Translations under genes and position numbers: made by a program
Shown: piece after piece, positions 33,914 to 36,737 of the stretch
How positions within the stretch are numbered: the stretch's first letter is position 1
Layout of the letters: the number at the start of each line of letters is the position of its first letter
The notes under the pieces: model-generated
What the model saw: only the letters and a program-made list of their open reading frames with translations
Databases searched by the model: none
What the model was told of the DNA's origin: nothing
Assembly: GCA_031264105.1 (NCBI GenBank)
Contig: JAISEM010000022.1
Coordinates: forward strand, 1-36,737
DNA from: Endomicrobium sp.
GTDB taxonomy: Bacteria; Elusimicrobiota; Endomicrobiia; Endomicrobiales; Endomicrobiaceae
Direction: 5' to 3'
DNA length: 36,737 nucleotides

Positions 33914-35587
33914 TTATTCTTCTGACAACAGCTCACCTAAAGTTGGTTTGTCATTTTGGGTTGCAAATTGTTTAACAAGCTCTTTTTCTCTATCAAACTC
34001 AAGTTTTTTAACAGACGCCTCTATTTTTCTTTTAGACAAATCAACTTTAATTATTTTTGCTTCAAGTTCCTCTCCCTCCGTAAAAGGCTGCTGTTTATCA
34101 GATTTTAAAGAAGCAGCTTCTTTGTTCCTTATTGATGCATCCACTCGAGGTTCAAGTTCTAGAAAAGCTCCAAAATCTGTAATTTTTACAATCTTGCCCT
34201 TAACCGTATTTCCTACCTTATATTTCTTATACGGGTCTTCACTAACATGTTTTAAGGAAAGAGAAATTTTTTCATTTTGAGGATTTATTTCCATAACAAC
34301 AACTTCAACTTCATCTCCTTTTTTTAAAACACTTCCTGGGTGGTTTATTTTCTGAGTCCATGAAAAATCGCTTATATGAACAAGACCTTCTATTCCTTCA
34401 GGCAATTTTACAAAAGCGCCAAACGGCATTAGATTTTGTACTATACCTTTAACAGCAGTACCAGGAATATAATGTCTACATACTTCGTCCCAAGGATTGG
34501 GAAGAGTTTGTTTAACAGATAAAGCAATTTTCTTATTTTCTTTATCAACGCTTATAATTTTTACTTCTATCTCTTGCTCTCTTTTTACTTCTCTTTTTAA
34601 CGATGCTTCGCTATCGTTCCATGCATATTCAGAAGAATGAAGCAATCCTTCTATGCCTGGTTCAAGCTCTACAAAAACACCATACTCCATGATTGATGTA
34701 ACTTTTCCCTTTATAATTAATCCTACAGGAAAACGCTCTGCTGCGCAGTCCCAAGGATTTGCAACTAAATTTTTTATACTTAAAGAAATCTTTCCATTAG
34801 CTTTATCAAATTTTATTATCTGAACTTTTATTTTTTGGCCAACATGCAATAAATCTTCAACCTTCTTAACCTTATACCATGCCAACTCGCCAATGTGTAA
34901 TAAACCGTCTATACCGCCGATATCAACAAAAGCGCCAAAATTTGTAATTCTTGAAACTGTACCTTCAAGAATTTGACCTTCTGCAATAGAAGAAAGTGCT
35001 AATTCGCGAGATATATTCTTTTCAACTTCAAGGACTTTTCTGCGAGAAATAACAATATTTCTCTTTTTTATATCAAACTCTGTAATTACAAATTCATATG
35101 TCTTAGCTATATAAACTTTTGCATCTTTTACAAAGTTAATATCAACATGAGAAATAGGAAGAAATGCATTTACTCCGCCTATATCAACAATAAAACCACC
35201 TTTTATATCTTTTAAAATTGTTCCGGAAATACGCTTACTGTTATTAAATGCTTCTTGAAGATTATCAAATTTGTCTTTTTCAAGAATAGCTCTATAAGAT
35301 AAAATAGGACAACCACTCGTGTTTATAACTTTTACCCTTACTTTTGCTCCTACTTTAAGCTCTTGCGGAATTTTACCTTGTTCAAATTCTTTCTTAGGAA
35401 TCATGCCTTCAGATTTTATACCTAAATCAACCATAAAACCATCTGAGTTCTCTTCCATAATAACTACATCAAGTTCTTTGCCTGACTCAATAGTATTTGT
35501 ACCTTCATAACCTTTCATTAAATCAGTCATGCTGATATCTCCGCTGTCATCAAAAACCGTTTTATCTAAATTTTTAGTTTCTGCCAT
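33914..35587 (-). CDS. rpsA: 30S ribosomal protein S1
   Basis: The 557-residue chain is made of successive S1 RNA-binding domains, six in all as far as I can count. The repeated phrase (ITNFGAFVDIGGIDGLLHI, then IMEYGVFVELEPGIEGLLHS, then LMPFGAFVKLPEGIEGLVHI, then ITDFGAFLELEP) is clear in the central ones. The first two domains are more diverged, as in E. coli S1. The chain has an acidic N-terminal lead and a charged end. GAGGAAGG precedes the ATG. Upstream lies transposase debris, which may supply its promoter. Confidence 0.95.
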   Translation of the reverse strand: MAETKNLDKTVFDDSGDISMTDLMKGYEGTNTIESGKELDVVIMEENSDGFMVDLGIKSEGMIPKKEFEQGKIPQELKVGAKVRVKVINTSGCPILSYRAILEKDKFDNLQEAFNNSKRISGTILKDIKGGFIVDIGGVNAFLPISHVDINFVKDAKVYIAKTYEFVITEFDIKKRNIVISRRKVLEVEKNISRELALSSIAEGQILEGTVSRITNFGAFVDIGGIDGLLHIGELAWYKVKKVEDLLHVGQKIKVQIIKFDKANGKISLSIKNLVANPWDCAAERFPVGLIIKGKVTSIMEYGVFVELEPGIEGLLHSSEYAWNDSEASLKREVKREQEIEVKIISVDKENKKIALSVKQTLPNPWDEVCRHYIPGTAVKGIVQNLMPFGAFVKLPEGIEGLVHISDFSWTQKINHPGSVLKKGDEVEVVVMEINPQNEKISLSLKHVSEDPYKKYKVGNTVKGKIVKITDFGAFLELEPRVDASIRNKEAASLKSDKQQPFTEGEELEAKIIKVDLSKRKIEASVKKLEFDREKELVKQFATQNDKPTLGELLSEE

Positions 35588-35645
35588 TTTTACCTTCCTC
35601 TTTTTATAATACTCATGGCCATAGACTAGATAAGCAAGAAAAGAG

Positions 35646-36018
35646 CTAACTCCTTTTTAAGATTATACCTAATTCTTGCTCAATTTCCTCTATTCTCTTT
35701 TTATCTCTCCATTGACATTCTTTCAAATGCAACTCAAAATTTACTTTCTCTCCATTAAGCTTCGCAAGTCTTCTCTTCGTAAATCTCAAAAAACTTTCTA
35801 TCGCCTTTATCTGCCTCTTCTTATATTTGCATATTCCTTCTTATTATTAACTCTACAGTGCTTCTCATATCCTACATCCGCTAGTCCATCGTATGCCGGC
35901 CAACTCTCGCTGTCTATCACCTTCTCTATCACTTATTGTTCCTTTTATAATTCCAATTAACGTTTGCTTCCTTACATCTGGCGCTATCTCACTATATACT
36001 TGCCCTCTCCTCTCATAT
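35646..36018 (-). pseudogene. IS1595-type transposase remnant (C-terminal part)
   Basis: Pieces in different frames on the minus strand add up to the end of an IS1595-family DDE transposase: GQVYSEIAPDVRKQTLIGII, then VIDSESWPAYDGLADVGYEK (with a conserved catalytic Asp, 35920-35885), then IKAIESFLRFTKRRLAKLNG (with the catalytic Glu) and FELHLKECQWR, ending at a stop at 35648. At least two frameshifts separate them. The N-terminal half and zinc ribbon are missing. The remnant begins exactly where the AAA-ATPase-like pseudogene stops making sense. Confidence 0.8.
35662..35667 (-). promoter_or_regulatory. Candidate rpsA -10 box inside the transposase remnant
   Basis: TATAAT on the minus strand lies about 75 bases before rpsA, within the last codons of the IS1595 remnant. 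No good -35 is apparent, so this is only a candidate. Confidence 0.3.
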
Positions 36019-36450
36019 ATCACAAACTCTCCCTGCTTTTTCATGCACCTTCTCTATTTAACTGTGCAAATTTCATTGATAATAGAAGCTCTTTATCTAT
36101 ACATACTTCGCTCTCTTGTGCCGTTAGCTCTACAAACTTGTTAAGTGAAAACTTTAATTATTCAGATGTAGAGATGTTATCTGCGCAAAGTCTAAATGTA
36201 TTACTGGATTTGTCTTCCCCCAGTCACATTTGCCATATATATACAATCCTTCAAATATCTTTTTATTGCTTTTGAATAATTCTTTAAATGTACTTACCAA
36301 CAACGACTTTCCAAATCTTCTTGGCCTAGATAGAAAATACGTACTTCCTGCGCTTATCAACTTCTCTATATGCTCTGTCTTATCTACATATATCTTCTTG
36401 TCTTCTATCAACTTTGAAAACGATTGCGTTCCTATTGCCAGTAGTTTCAT
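36019..36450 (-). pseudogene. AAA-ATPase-like gene (PD-(D/E)XK-associated type), truncated and frameshifted
   Basis: The start is intact: MKLLAIGTQSFSKLIEDKKI, then YVDKTEHIEKL, the family's Walker A variant FLSRPRRFGKSLL, and HLDFAQITS. A stop then falls at 36154. The following codons in another frame carry on with the expected sequence (LKFSLNKFVELTAQE, ELLLSMKFAQL), and a third frame adds IEKVHEKAGRVC. The Walker B region (LIDEYD) should come next but is replaced by transposase sequence. This is the AAA-ATPase-like domain (PF09820 type) that in complete proteins is followed by a PD-(D/E)XK nuclease domain. An AAGGG ribosome site and an extended -10 promoter lie upstream, so a 98-residue fragment could still be expressed. 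Confidence 0.85.
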
Positions 36451-36492
36451 TCTTTTTCCCTTATTTAAAATCTATTGCTATCTTAATATCTT

Positions 36493-36501
36493 ATTATATC
36501 A
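36493..36501 (-). promoter_or_regulatory. Extended -10 promoter of the AAA-ATPase-like pseudogene
   Basis: TGATATAAT reads on the minus strand about 43 bases before the start codon at 36450. A TTTGCA 15 bases further upstream is a weak -35. Confidence 0.5.
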
Positions 36502-36513
36502 ATTTTGTTACCT

Positions 36514-36737
36514 TGCAAAGTTAAAAGTGGACTAATAGAATACTTTAATCCAAGGAAAAGGAGGAATTACAGAGTGGTGCAAATCCACAGGAGATTTACC
36601 AATATTTTCTAATCTATGTTCATAAAAACATCTAAAAAGTTATTGGCGCGTTAATGTGTCTATGCAACCGCATTTATTTGCAAAGCAGTCTCCTGATGTT
36701 ATCGGTTTGAGAAAAAAAGGATAGAATTTGAGACTGA
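36514..36737. other. Edge region without a recognisable gene
   Basis: A minus-strand frame of about 30 codons (YEHRLENIGKSPVDLHHSVI then PPFPW) lies at roughly 36530-36630, but it has no start or recognisable family. The 14-base string at 36514-36527 also occurs at 11339-11352. The rest is cut by the window edge. Confidence 0.3.

Noticed and set aside
35676-36275. Several plus-strand ORFs of 83-103 codons near the right edge
   Set aside because: They are antisense to the IS1595 and AAA-ATPase-like remnants, which give recognisable protein pieces on the minus strand.

Overview
The window is AT-rich bacterial chromosomal DNA, densely packed with housekeeping genes and punctuated by decayed accessory genes. 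An outer-membrane lipid-transport set (MlaE-MlaF-MlaD), predicted outer-membrane barrels, the [FeFe]-hydrogenase maturase HydG, low GC and widespread gene decay together suggest a diderm anaerobe with a reducing, host-associated genome. My best guess is the Elusimicrobiota, an Endomicrobium-like gut symbiont. This rests on gene content and general protein resemblance; no 16S rRNA gene is present to confirm it.

Left part (1-11271, minus strand): a transposase fragment at the edge, then, read in transcription order from the right, thrC, cinA, a frameshifted outer-membrane barrel gene, lepA, lepB, nfeD, an SPFH/QmcA-like gene, hemW and secA. Gaps are short and several genes overlap, so this is probably one or a few operons centred on protein export and membrane quality. 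The segment 11272-11895 has no large gene. It holds a plus-strand promoter with two overlapping tiny ORFs, one encoding a 57-residue peptide with a secretion or membrane segment, running into the antisense strand of a tRNA-Ala(GGC) gene.

Middle (11896-22194): minus-strand hydG and thrS (a threonyl-tRNA synthetase without its TGS domain), then a small frameshifted gene closed by a 15-bp inverted repeat. The strand then switches to a plus-strand block of dprA, topA, xerC/xerD and an unknown 304-residue protein with a UBA-like start. It converges on a heavily decayed DUF3089 alpha/beta-hydrolase pseudogene.

Right-centre (22217-30912, minus strand): a long apparent operon rpsF-ssb-rpsR-rplI-dnaB-alr-mlaE-mlaF-mlaD-radA behind one good sigma70-type promoter and a structured leader. 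The MlaD homologue is unusual: MCE domain, long helical stalk and a predicted C-terminal beta-barrel in one chain.

Right part (30913-36737): a divergent pair of secreted, probably carbohydrate-related proteins, both driven by promoters that almost touch their start codons (predicted leaderless mRNAs). Then comes ribosomal protein S1, and finally a wreck of an AAA-ATPase/nuclease-type gene cut off by the 3' part of a decayed IS1595-type transposase.

Functional themes: core translation and replication, envelope biogenesis, and an intact set of DNA-uptake/recombination proteins (CinA, DprA, RadA, SSB, Xer). Clear decay is confined to transposases, a secreted hydrolase, an AAA-ATPase and envelope proteins.
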